Assembly (NCBI GenBank): GCA_012934845.2
Contig: WNNJ02002366.1
Coordinates: 124,001 to 188,000, forward strand
Origin: Pomphorhynchus laevis
Lineage: Eukaryota > Acanthocephala > Palaeacanthocephala > Echinorhynchida > Pomphorhynchidae
Length of the DNA: 64,000 nt
Direction of reading: 5' to 3'
Shown here: positions 53,627 to 63,184 of the stretch, piece by piece
How the letters are laid out: each line of letters starts with the position of its first letter
Position numbering within the stretch: the stretch's first letter is position 1
Made by a program: the position numbers and the translations under genes
Notes under the pieces: generated by a model
What the model was told of the DNA's origin: nothing
Seen by the model: the letters and a program-made list of their open reading frames with translations, nothing else
Databases searched by the model: none

Positions 53627-56086
53627 ATGCAAAGTAGTCAAGAGCCTTTTTCACTGAATTTACTTCAGTGGAATTCGGGAGGTGCTTCTGCTCTTAGCCT
53701 TCTATCTGGTAGAGATGCGGATGTTATAGTCCTTCAGGAGACGCGGTCTATCCGTATCCCCCAGGACATTACTCGATTTATCCCCAAGCATATTTACACC
53801 CACTTCACTCCGTACATAACCCCTCCTCACGCCTCTTCATCTCAAGGTCTTTTAACCCTAGTTAAATGCTCCTTAAGATCATCCCTTCTTTTAAACTATT
53901 CTTGTCCAGCCCTGTCTTGTTTAGCTGTTTCACTTTGTAAGAATGGTAAACGTATCAGCATAGCCAATATCTATATTAGGCCAGGGGAAATTCACAAGAA
54001 CCGTGATCTCCTGGACCGTATCTTGGGTAGTGGCTATGACATGTTACTCGGTGACTTCAACGACAGAACTGGTCGTTGGATTAATGCAGCACTCCGCAGA
54101 GCCAGGAACGATTACCTTATTCACAAACCACCGTCCCCAACTTTTCATTGCTCAACAACTAATTCTCTCCTCGACATATTACTGCTTCATAAGATGTGGT
54201 TGTTGAAACCCATCTGCACTGAGCAGTCGCGCCAAAAACAGACCATCTCTCATGACCTAATTCGTTGGCGGATAGAGGAAGATACGTTGCTTAGAAGGAG
54301 GTTTCACTTTGATCCCATCAGAGTGGCTTTCTTTCAGGCGGCTATCCAACTCTTCCCCAGAATTGGTAATGAGAATTTGACCGAATTTAATTCCTTCCTC
54401 TCCTCGCAAGCTACCGCGTTTCTTTCGACTACCTATAAAGGTCATATTTACAATCCCACTCCAACAAAACTCAAGGTTTTGGCTAAAATGCTACGTCTTC
54501 CCAATGTCTCTGTTTCCGCCAGGCAGGCCATCTCGAATGAATACTGGATCACTAGATATAGGTTCCAGCTGAGCAGGGATAAGGCGAACATCGCTCACCT
54601 TAACCCTTCTCAGTCTTCCTTCTGGAAGATATTCAAGAAGGAGAAGTTTGTCTGTTGGAAGGATAGAGCTTTGGGTTGGATTGGTAGTATAGGCCTTGAT
54701 AATGTTTTGAAGGAGTCACTATCCCTACATAATTATGGAGCCACTCAATCTCCCCAACCAATCCCGCCTTGGGGTGACTTCAGGAGCAGGGACTTATCTG
54801 TTACAGATATCCTTAACTCCTGGGGGCCACTTCCGGGCACCTCTAAATCCGTCGCTCCACTATCTTCTCGAGTCTGTCAGCTTTTGACAGCCGATCAAAG
54901 AAGAGAAGTGGCCGTCACAATGCTTTTAGCCTCACCATCCGATGTAGCCGGCATCAATATTAGTCGTAGAATTTTCTTACCAAAGCATAGTCCGGTTTCA
55001 TGTCCCAAAGATCTGCGTCCCATTTCGATTCAAAACTCCCTCATCTCCATCTACGAAAAAGCGCTTGCGCGTAGAATCCGCGACCATTTAAGTAGGCGTA
55101 ATTTGATCCCACCGAGTTTTCACGGGTTTGTCAAGGGACGCTCGGTTCATTCAGCAATAGGTGAAGTGCATCAGTTTTGTAGGGATAATAGCCATCAACT
55201 AGCTGTGGCTGTTTTCCTTGACTTTTCTGCTGCATTTGACCGCATTTCCATTCCCTTTGTTATCTCCTCTCTCAGGTCACTCGGGTTGCCTGCGAGAATT
55301 GTTAACAGGGTGGAGATATTACTGTTTACCAAGAGGTTCTACTATGAAGACGACCCTGATGCGTGTCAGTTCTACCCTATTACAGGTGTGCCCCAAGGAT
55401 CCCCACTTTCTCCTATCTTATTTCTTGCTGCCTCCATTGTACTATTCAAGAATTTTAAACGTGATCAACATCTAGTGGTATACGCTGATGATACCACGGC
55501 CCTGTTCTCTGGACGCAGGTGCAAAGATGTCGCTTCAGACATCAGCCGTTTCTTTTTAAGATTAACAGACCAGCTGACCCTATCCAATCTTATTTTAAAT
55601 TCATCCAAATCGCAGGTAGTTGTCTTTCATGGCACCCCTGCGACAAAGAAAAAATTAAAGAGACTAGCACTCTCAGCTCTATCTTCTATATTGACTAATC
55701 AACCACTCCCTACCTTCACAAGTCGAGTAAAATACCTGGGGTTCACTGTTACGGTGAACTGGTCGGCGAAAGCTGACCTGGATAGACTTAAACGTATCCT
55801 GAAGAAAGCTAGGTGGGCCCTGAAACGGGCTCAGCATCTGTCGTTGAATGGGAAAACCCAAGTGCGCCTCTGGGGTACTTGGGCTATCTCGGGATTAGTC
55901 TTCTTTTCGAGAGGACGTCCTCCAGAGCAAAGACTAAGGTTTCTCAAGCTCCTCATCTCGCGATTACCGCGCATAGTCCGCCTAGATTGGATTCTTCGGG
56001 GGGTGATAGACCCCGGGTGGTTCAGTCGAAGAGCGGCGTGTTGGATTAGCTGGAGGGCTCAGATCCCGCTGGACCTGAGGCCGTGA
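53627..56086 (+). CDS. Family A ORF2: AP-type endonuclease and reverse transcriptase, open
   Basis: An open frame of 819 codons. Residues about 1-225 form the endonuclease: NLLQWNSGGA (Asn), VIVLQETRS (Glu47 or so), MLLGDFNDRTGRW (Asp) and TISHDLIRW (His). The RT follows: RDLRPISIQNSLISIYEKAL and FHGFVKGRSVHSAIG, FLDFSAAFDRISI (motif A), GVPQGSPLSPILF (motif B), LVVYADDTTALFS (YADD, about residue 622), KYLGFTVTVNWSAKADLD, then a Trp-rich C-terminal end. No RNase H or CCHC follows, so the protein is short for the I clade; the Jockey side or a related clade is likely. All catalytic residues are present. The start is chosen because the minus-strand copies start at the same Met. Confidence 0.9.
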   Translation: MQSSQEPFSLNLLQWNSGGASALSLLSGRDADVIVLQETRSIRIPQDITRFIPKHIYTHFTPYITPPHASSSQGLLTLVKCSLRSSLLLNYSCPALSCLAVSLCKNGKRISIANIYIRPGEIHKNRDLLDRILGSGYDMLLGDFNDRTGRWINAALRRARNDYLIHKPPSPTFHCSTTNSLLDILLLHKMWLLKPICTEQSRQKQTISHDLIRWRIEEDTLLRRRFHFDPIRVAFFQAAIQLFPRIGNENLTEFNSFLSSQATAFLSTTYKGHIYNPTPTKLKVLAKMLRLPNVSVSARQAISNEYWITRYRFQLSRDKANIAHLNPSQSSFWKIFKKEKFVCWKDRALGWIGSIGLDNVLKESLSLHNYGATQSPQPIPPWGDFRSRDLSVTDILNSWGPLPGTSKSVAPLSSRVCQLLTADQRREVAVTMLLASPSDVAGINISRRIFLPKHSPVSCPKDLRPISIQNSLISIYEKALARRIRDHLSRRNLIPPSFHGFVKGRSVHSAIGEVHQFCRDNSHQLAVAVFLDFSAAFDRISIPFVISSLRSLGLPARIVNRVEILLFTKRFYYEDDPDACQFYPITGVPQGSPLSPILFLAASIVLFKNFKRDQHLVVYADDTTALFSGRRCKDVASDISRFFLRLTDQLTLSNLILNSSKSQVVVFHGTPATKKKLKRLALSALSSILTNQPLPTFTSRVKYLGFTVTVNWSAKADLDRLKRILKKARWALKRAQHLSLNGKTQVRLWGTWAISGLVFFSRGRPPEQRLRFLKLLISRLPRIVRLDWILRGVIDPGWFSRRAACWISWRAQIPLDLRP

Positions 56087-56200
56087 CATCATTATGAAGA
56101 CTAAATGCTATTATGAGTTGTCTTATTTGAACTGCATTTTTTTCTCTCTTTTCGTTATTTTTTAGTGGTTGTTAGTTATTTAAGAAATTCCTTATCTTAT
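56087..56200 (+). other. Family A 3' UTR
   Basis: CATCATTATGAAGACTAAAT, GAGTTGTCTTATTTGAACTG and GTGGTTGTTAGTTATTTAAG are shared, as reverse complement, with 18005-18090. A conserved 3' UTR is what the RT usually recognises. Confidence 0.7.
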
Positions 56201-56329
56201 ATTTCTGACGACTAAATGGGTAGGGGATTTTGCGAATTACTCAGAAAAAGCCGACATTATTTTAAAATAGAGATCTCACGAATGAAACACAATGTCTCCC
56301 GTATAATAAACAACGCGACAAACATGGAG

Positions 56330-56875
56330 AAGGCACTAATAGGTGCCTAACCTTCAAGATTATTAATCTTGTAACAAATGAAAGAACTTCTCAGACCGTT
56401 AGATTAATTATTGATGGAGGAAATCAATGTGGAATGTTGGAAGTAGATACTGAAATTGACAGAAAGACAGTTAATGAATACTTGCATCAGTTGTATCTAA
56501 ATCCAGCAGAAATTTGTCATGATGCCGTTTTGACCAGTAAGCTTCCTAGTTATATTGACACTCATATGGTTAGGTTAATAGACTTGGGGTGTAAAGAAAT
56601 AATTCAAGCAGCTAAAATAACTCGAGAATCAGCTGGTCCAACAAATGTAGACTCTAATAGTTGGAGAGTTATTCTCACATCTTTTAGGAAATAATATTAG
56701 GCGCTGGCAACGTTTATAGCTTATATGTCAATCAAAATTGCAACAGAAGATATTCCTCTAGTTCAACTTGCAGCTGATACTACAAGTCGGCTTATTCCGC
56801 TAGGCAAATGTCTAGGTGTGCAGCCGATCCGGATTGGAAATGTGCTTTGACGCATCATAGGTAATCACTTCTAAA
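56330..56875 (+). pseudogene. REL-type retrotransposon (family D relative) internal fragment
   Basis: An 86-codon frame (56434-56694) contains KEIIQAAKITRESAGPTNVD, matching KIIEAAKRTKGSAGPSGMDA of the neighbouring intact ORF. It continues out of frame with YMSIKIATEDIPLVQLAADT and CLGVQPIRIGNVLRRI, matching the ensuing RT fingers. Diverged enough to be a separate family. It lacks motifs A to C. Confidence 0.7.
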
Positions 56876-57139
56876 TCATATCCAAGAAGTTGATGGCAAG
56901 TTGAAAATCTACCCAACCTCACGTTGAGTACGTAGTAACTAAGAAGAAAAATTTCCTTTATCTTAATTATGGAGCATCTTCCATGGCCTTTAGAGATAAT
57001 CGTGGTAATACAGCTGGAAATGTCAATAGGACATGCACTGAAGATAAGAAATAATGACAACATATATTGCTATTCTACTCGATTGTGTATATTGGTTTTG
57101 CAGGAGAAACGTCAAAAAATATTTTATTATTATTTATTT
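56876..57139. other. Spacer before the intact REL element
   Basis: No clear frame. Possibly diverged REL sequence. It ends in the AT-rich stretch containing ATTATTTCATT at 57141. Confidence 0.3.
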
Positions 57140-57406
57140 TATTATTTCATTCATTGAAATTTATAACTGTTCTAGCAAATTACATTTGAGAGATTAATAT
57201 ACACAATAAAATTGTCTTGATTGTTAAATACTTACATTCGGCGCACGACAATTATTATTATAATAATCTTACGACAACCTCACGACAACCTCACGACAAG
57301 AAAATTATTATTATTAATTGGACATTGCTGCTAACTAACAACTACTTACAACATAACCCAACGATAAACCCAACGAGAAATATCAGTTTACAGAAAAACA
57401 TAACAC

Positions 57407-60361
57407 ATGCCTCGGGGAAAGCCTGCTGATATGCCCAGATGCTGTACATGCAATGGCCAAGCGGCACGCTGCAAGGGGTGTAAATGCGCAAGGTCTGGAA
57501 AATCGTGTATGGACTGCCTTGCTAGGAACTGCTCAAATCGACTAGAAGTACCTACACTAGAGGGCGATAATGTCCTTATTTTCACAGAGTCTGCCGACGT
57601 TCCAACCAAAAAGGCTGTCCAAATGGATGAAGTGTACGATGAGGTAATTCTATGGAAACCTAATCTGTTTCGATTGCCACGTTGTTCTGAATCGAAAATT
57701 TTCATCGCTGAACTTACTCGAATATATGAGGGAGCATCATCAAACACGGATTCACTCATACGTGCAATATCACTTTGTCAATTAGTTCTACAACGTAGTG
57801 GATATTCGAATACGCGAAAGCTCAAGGCTTTATTAGCAAGACGTCTCGCTAGCTGGTCCTCTGGAGACATCTCATCTCTACTAAACGAAGCTAGATATCT
57901 CCAGCGCCTTGACGTAAAAAAATCACACAACAATATAACCAACGATACAACGAAGCTATTTCGGAAGTTTGTTCTCAATGGTAAGATAACGGCAGCGATG
58001 AAATTAATCAAGACAGAGTATGGACAAGGCGTGCCAATGGGCCTAGATACTTTAACATGTGGTAAATCAGTGAGACAGATACTTATTGATAAGCATCCAC
58101 AACCAGCTGACATACATGAGGAAGCACTAGTCACTCAACCAATAACCGAAATACATGACTTCAACCAAGTTGCTTTCGAGAGTATTGACGGATCAAAAAT
58201 AATTGAGGCTGCTAAGAGAACAAAGGGTAGTGCAGGACCTTCTGGAATGGACGCAAAAGCATGGACCGAAATGCTTTCGAATTTCGGTACGGAGTCACAA
58301 AAATTAGCGGATGCGCTAGCATTGTTTGCTCAACGAATCGCTACTAAGGAAGTTTCTGATGAGTCGATCAAAGCTTTTACGACAAGCCGCCTTATTGCAT
58401 TAAGTAAGAATCCAGGTGTGCGTCCAATTGGAATAGGTGATGTCTCAAGACGTATCGTATCGAAAGTCATACTTGATGTTGCACGGCCACAGCTACAACA
58501 GATATGCGGTAAAACACAGTTTTGTGCTGGTCAGCGCGCAGGTACTGAATGTGTAGTCCATGCCTTACGTGATTTGTTATCGAGTAAACCAAATTCGGTG
58601 GTCTTGACTATTGATGCAGATAATGCATTTAATCGAATCAACAGAAAAACTGCCCTGGCCAACATGCCACAAATATGCCCAGCGCTATCGAATGTTCTGT
58701 CAAACCTTTATAGAAATCCGACGTCATTGACAATTGGGAATGAAATCATACTCTCCCAAGAAGGATTTACACAGGGAGATGTTTTATCGATGTCTGCTTA
58801 TGCTGCAGCTACACTTCCTATGATACAAAAGATATCTGCGGAGTATCCTGATGTGCTCCAATGCTGGTATGCTGATGACGGCAATATGGTGGGTGATCCT
58901 GATACAGTGAAGATGGCGTTTGAACTGCTACGAAAAATTGGACCGTCATATGGTTTCTTCGTTAATCCGGCGAAATGTCGACTATACGGAAATGGATGTA
59001 TAGCTGAAACGCTCCACGCTTTATTTGATGATCTTCAAATTTCTGTTGACATGGATGGCGTGTCTATATTGGGGTCTCCCATTGGAAAGGATGACTTTGT
59101 AAAAGAGCATATTCAATCTGATGTACGTTCGTTGATCGAGACAGTTACTCGTCTCACACAAATCGGTCGTTCAGAGCTACAGATTGCTTTCGTTGCTCTC
59201 ATAAGATCTCTTCAACAAAAATGGATACATATGCAACGGTCATGCCATTGCTCGATTGAGTGGTTTGAGGCGCTGGCACAATCGATAAGATCGATGATAA
59301 CTGAATTAACTGGAATTGACATTGAAACAAATGAAGTTCTATGGAGGGTGTTTAACATGACTTTGAGAGATGGTGGTATCGGCGTTAAAGACCCTATGCG
59401 TTCAGTAGACCAAGAATATAACGCTTCACGTATGGTGTGCGAGCCATGTTTAGGAGACGTTACGGGGCTAGATCTAATAAATAATCAAAACAGATTATGT
59501 AAAGAAATTCGTGCTAACCGTTTAAAAGCGGAAAGGATGAATCACAATGACATTATAAATCAGGTCGACCCTACTCTCAAGAATGCCATCGAGCATGCAT
59601 CAGTATCTGGATCATCTTCGTGGTTGTCAACATACCCAACAAACAGTTATTCTTCCAGAATAAGTAATACAGTCTTTCAAGATGCACTAGCCACCAGATA
59701 CGGATTTCTCCATCCCTCATCACCGAAATACTGCCAATGTAAAGAACAAAACTCGATATCACACACTTTCTCGTGCCCTTTAGGCGGCTTGCCATCAATG
59801 AGACACGATGCCGTCCGTGATTTTCTAGCGAATAGATTATCTGAATGTTGTCGTAACGTAGCAATCGAGCCAAAACTATCCCCTCTGCATGATGAAATAT
59901 GCTTCCAAAATTACGGTACAACTATTGATCGTGAAGCGAGACTTGACATATCATGTTCCGGAATCTTTGGAGACAGAACGGAGTGTACTTTCCTTGATAT
60001 CTGCGTGTTCAACGCATACGCTCCCTCTAACTCCAGTAAGAGTATCGGACCATGCTTCGAATATCATGAACTAAGGAAGAAAAGGAAGTATCTTGAGAGA
60101 GTAAATAGCATAGAGCATGCGTCATTTATTCCCGTAGTATTTTCGATGCTCGGAGGGGCGGGTACGGAAGCGGCAATCCTGTTAAAGAGAATCGCGGGCT
60201 CCATGGCAAGGAGTCATAACAGCTCATACAACGATGAAATAAGCAGATTACGTAGTGGCATCAGCGTTATCCTTGCAAAGATGACTTCTCGATGTGTCCG
60301 TGGAGCTCGATCAGCTATAAATCGTCCTCAAAGGGATTTATGTTTAATCAATGAAGAATAA
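57407..60361 (+). CDS. REL retrotransposon polyprotein: CXC-like zinc region, reverse transcriptase, restriction-like endonuclease
   Basis: 984 codons, single ORF. Residues 8-36 form an unusual Cys cluster (CCTCNG, CKGCKCARSGKSCMDC, CSN), like a CXC/tesmin-type DNA-binding region rather than the C2H2 finger of R2. RT: VVLTIDADNAFNRINR (motif A), GFTQGDVLSMSAYAAA (motif B), CWYADDGNMVG (YADD about residue 488). The C-terminal part has CQC...H...C (about 774-790), MRHDAVRDF (RHD, about 798-801), then REARLDI and TFLDICVF. This is the CCHC, RHD and (P)D-x12-14-D layout of the restriction-like endonuclease in R2/CRE/NeSL-group elements. The protein nicks DNA and primes reverse transcription at the nick. 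It may be active. Confidence 0.9.
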   Translation: MPRGKPADMPRCCTCNGQAARCKGCKCARSGKSCMDCLARNCSNRLEVPTLEGDNVLIFTESADVPTKKAVQMDEVYDEVILWKPNLFRLPRCSESKIFIAELTRIYEGASSNTDSLIRAISLCQLVLQRSGYSNTRKLKALLARRLASWSSGDISSLLNEARYLQRLDVKKSHNNITNDTTKLFRKFVLNGKITAAMKLIKTEYGQGVPMGLDTLTCGKSVRQILIDKHPQPADIHEEALVTQPITEIHDFNQVAFESIDGSKIIEAAKRTKGSAGPSGMDAKAWTEMLSNFGTESQKLADALALFAQRIATKEVSDESIKAFTTSRLIALSKNPGVRPIGIGDVSRRIVSKVILDVARPQLQQICGKTQFCAGQRAGTECVVHALRDLLSSKPNSVVLTIDADNAFNRINRKTALANMPQICPALSNVLSNLYRNPTSLTIGNEIILSQEGFTQGDVLSMSAYAAATLPMIQKISAEYPDVLQCWYADDGNMVGDPDTVKMAFELLRKIGPSYGFFVNPAKCRLYGNGCIAETLHALFDDLQISVDMDGVSILGSPIGKDDFVKEHIQSDVRSLIETVTRLTQIGRSELQIAFVALIRSLQQKWIHMQRSCHCSIEWFEALAQSIRSMITELTGIDIETNEVLWRVFNMTLRDGGIGVKDPMRSVDQEYNASRMVCEPCLGDVTGLDLINNQNRLCKEIRANRLKAERMNHNDIINQVDPTLKNAIEHASVSGSSSWLSTYPTNSYSSRISNTVFQDALATRYGFLHPSSPKYCQCKEQNSISHTFSCPLGGLPSMRHDAVRDFLANRLSECCRNVAIEPKLSPLHDEICFQNYGTTIDREARLDISCSGIFGDRTECTFLDICVFNAYAPSNSSKSIGPCFEYHELRKKRKYLERVNSIEHASFIPVVFSMLGGAGTEAAILLKRIAGSMARSHNSSYNDEISRLRSGISVILAKMTSRCVRGARSAINRPQRDLCLINEE

Positions 60362-60426
60362 TTTAGTGACTTTTTGAATATTAAAACTGGCTTGGTGAGG
60401 TTTTTTTCTTTAAAATTGTAAATTAA

Positions 60427-60444
60427 GGCCCATTTGCGGGAACC
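60427..60444 (+). promoter_or_regulatory. Conserved REL 3'-tail signature, copy 1
   Basis: GGCCCATTTGCGGGAACC, 66 bp after the stop codon. Shared with 28562, 61060 and 61375. Likely part of the 3' UTR recognised by the RT (inference). Confidence 0.65.
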
Positions 60445-60559
60445 TATATTAATGTAATAATATTTATAATAAAAAATAATATTAAAAAAAAATTATTTCA
60501 TTAATAAATTTATTATTTCATTAAAAAAAATTAATTATTTCATTAAAATTTATTATTAT

Positions 60560-61125
60560 TTCGCGCGTTGTCACTTCTTGTCGAAGTGACGACGCGCGAC
60601 TCGACATCGTCTGCATTGGGCTTTCTGACGCCAGATATGAGCGAACGTTCTTTGACGTTACGGTTTTCAACCATTTTGCTCCATCGTGTGCGTCTACGAG
60701 AAAAGCTGCATTTGATTTTCATGAAGCGAGAAAAAGATCAAAATACGCGGAACGTATCATCGATATCGAAAGGAGTAGATTTATGCCGCTGGTGTTCACG
60801 GCTTCTGGTGCTGCGGGACCCGACGCCATGGTTTTGCTCAGGACAATTGCTCGATTGCGTTCATCACGTGGGAATAAAAGCTATGCTGAATGCCTGTGTG
60901 GCCTCAGAAGGTCCATAAGTTTGCTGCTGTGTCGTGCTGCCTCACATGCAATCAGAGGGTGCCGGTCGACTAGGGGTCACCCATATAGTCGTGGATCCGA
61001 ACGGATGGATGATTCTAATGTTTTAGAATAAATAATAATAACAATGTTAAATGTATATTGGCCCATTTGAGGGAACCATATGTTGTAATTAATAATATAT
61101 TTAAAAAAAATTATTTCATTAATAA
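60560..61125 (+). pseudogene. REL-type retrotransposon 3' end, second family
   Basis: Frames give DARLDIVCIGLSDARYER and TFFDVTVFNHFAPSC (the nuclease Asp pair), then FHEARKRSKYAERI, RFMPLVFTASGAAGPDAMVL and a final SLLLCRAASHAIRGCRS. This is homologous to residues 843-970 of the intact ORF but clearly another family. It ends with the tail GGCCCATTTGAGGGAACC at 61060-61077. 5'-truncated, with frameshifts. Confidence 0.75.
61060..61077 (+). promoter_or_regulatory. Conserved REL 3'-tail signature, copy 2
   Basis: GGCCCATTTGAGGGAACC, followed by an AT tail and TTATTTCATTAATAAA. Confidence 0.65.
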
Positions 61126-61440
61126 AGCAGAACACTGTCATCCAGTGTTGGACGTCCACAAAAGTTGCTGAGATAAGAACACTGTCATACAGTGGTTGCA
61201 TAAGAGCATTGCGACCACATATATCGCTCACAGTAGCAAAGTGTGTATCGATGTACTTGAGATCCACAAGGATGAGAGCATAATATCAAATGGCAGATGA
61301 TCGTACCCGAAACAATGATTGTTTGCAATGACTTCGATTGACCATTATTAAAATTTTTAAATTTTGAATGGAAAGGCTTTTTAGCGGGAACCTTTATTGT
61401 ATATGCTGTAGAACTTACGATATTATTAAAATAAATAATT
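61126..61440 (+). mobile_element. REL-type 3'-end fragment, third tail
   Basis: Starts right after the previous AT tail. It contains a doubled AACACTGTCAT(C/A)CAGTG, no frame, and closes with GGCTTTTTAGCGGGAACC at 61375-61392, a diverged version of the tail signature. A very short 5'-truncated insertion is the simplest reading. Confidence 0.5.
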
Positions 61441-62656
61441 AAAAAATAAAAAATAAAAAATATTTCATAATATAATTATTATAAAATAATAATATAATAT
61501 ATTTTTTCTATGTAATTTTTTTAAATAAAAAAATATAATATATTATAATATATAATATATAATTATAATCATTATATAATTATATAATTATATAATTATT
61601 TATTTAAAAAATTATTTCATTATTTTTATCTTCTTATTTGTTTATCATATCTTATTAATATCTTAATATTATTTATAGTTTATCATTTATATCTTAATTA
61701 TCTTATTATTGAATTTATATCTTATTTTATTATAAATTGTGGAATATGTTTTAAGTTAATAATTTAAATATCATTAAATAAATTATATTAATCGATAAAT
61801 ATAGTTAATAAATTAAAATAATTTGTTTATATATTTAGAATATAATTTTAGAAATTAAAATAATAGTTTGGTATATTAGGAAAAATATAGCAGACTAACA
61901 TACTTCGTAAATAATGTATATCTATGTAATAACATTAAAAAACACTGTAATGATGTTGTAATTTGGAAACATTAATTTCATTTAGTATTTATATCAAAAA
62001 GAATTTTGATATTTTGATGATCAGGTCATTTCGCCCGTTTTTGGCTTTGCATAGTACACCCGTGTACCATGCAATGCACACCATGGCACATCATCAAAAT
62101 GACTTAGATTCACTGACTTGGATTCACTGTAGTGTATTGCCTGTATTTATTAAATTCAAATGTACTGATCGAATTCAGCAATATGGATCCAGGACAGCAA
62201 CGTAGCCAATTTCAACCTTTTTTAATATACAAAACTAGCAAGTCGAGCATAAAGAATTTTATGTAACGACCATAAACATAATATGGGACCTATAAAGACG
62301 TCGGAAAGCAATTTATTATCCCGGAGAGCAACTTCCTGAATAACAATTATATATAAGCCAAAAGTAACCACTTGCTACCAGAGCAATATTAGTTTCTACT
62401 TCTTTGTTAGTTTTACAGAGTAATGGAGCTAACCATTAGTCTTTCTTTACCCACAACAGGAAATAAATTGTATTTTTTATGAATTGATTTTTTTAAATGT
62501 TATCACTGATTATCATCTAAATTTCAAAAATGATTTACATTAAAAATGTTTTTATTTCATGGATATTTAATTTTTTTTTAATTTATTTTTTTTAATATTA
62601 AATTTTGAAGTATTTTATTTTGTTTAAGTTAATTAAGAATAAAATACTTTCTTTAG
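61441..62656. other. AT-rich spacer
   Basis: Extremely AT-rich to about 61900, with ATAATATATAATATATAATT-type tracts, then mixed sequence. No gene, and no recognisable transposon. Confidence 0.4.
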
Positions 62657-62866
62657 CTGTGGTAATGGAATCTGATAATGATGATTCTTCAAATGCTAAG
62701 AATGAATCTATAGTAAAGGTACTGTTCACTGTTGAATGTATGTCGGCTATATTTTTAATCTTGAACAGAAATCTCGCAGCGACAATGCGAAACATAAGCG
62801 TATTACTCAAGTACGACGCTATGATCCAACCATTTCCAAGAATGCAAATCAGCAATCTTCATCATC
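62657..62866 (+). other. Possible two-exon start of a small host (or transposon) gene
   Basis: ACTTTCTTTAG precedes an ATG at 62665. The frame MESDNDDSSNAKNESIVK ends at a donor GTACTG (62719). A 50-bp intron ends TTTTAATCTTGAACAG, and exon 2 continues in phase with KSRSDNAKHKRITQVRRYDP and TISKNANQQSSSS to a strong GTGAGT at 62867. The Lys/Arg-rich part looks like a nuclear localisation signal. An unspliced 102-codon ORF over the same bases looks less protein-like. No family recognised. Confidence 0.35.
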
Positions 62867-63184
62867 GTGAGTTTTCTACACTGTTTGATCAATTAAATAG
62901 TCGTTTTGCTTAGAATTGTTCATTTATAGCATTTGCCAGCTAGTCAAAATATTTTCAATATTTAATATGAACCAACATATTTAATGTATATTTAATTTCG
63001 AATTTTTAAGCATAATCAATAAACATTTTTATTTCTCGCCAGCTGCTGCTTGCATCACCAGAAACAAAACGTACAATTAGTTCGTCAACTGTTGATATAA
63101 TTTTATCATTTTATTCTGATCCCCATTGCCCGTCATTATAGAAGACGACTCAACCTATATTGTTGATTTTACCTTTTTCTATCT
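62867..63184. other. Spacer, possibly containing a further exon
   Basis: TTTCTCGCCAG at about 63041 is acceptor-like and is followed by an open frame with SPETKRTISSSTVDIILSF, but its phase does not fit the donor at 62867. Otherwise nothing recognised. Confidence 0.25.

Larger units (their letters stand above)
52277..56200 (+). mobile_element. LINE family A, nearly full-length copy
   Basis: 5' UTR, ORF1 (52393-53592, two frameshifts), a 34-bp gap, ORF2 (53627-56086, open), and a 3' UTR to about 56200. The 3' UTR matches the truncated tail at 18 kb. This copy is the reference used here for recognising the others at 1.9, 9.4, 18, 46.7, 50.5 and 50.9 kb. Confidence 0.9.
57150..60480 (+). mobile_element. 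REL-type (R2/CRE/NeSL-like) non-LTR retrotransposon, apparently complete
   Basis: About 250 bp of 5' UTR (with tandem CTCACGACAAC), a single 984-codon ORF, and a 3' UTR with the signature GGCCCATTTGCGGGAACC at 60427-60444 followed by an AT tail. It sits between two other REL elements in the same direction, each junction rich in ATTATTTCATTAA. The open ORF and low decay suggest a recent insertion. Confidence 0.85.

Noticed and set aside
61441-61900. Origin or matrix-attachment region because of extreme AT content
   Set aside because: The whole window is AT-rich and nothing specific supports it.
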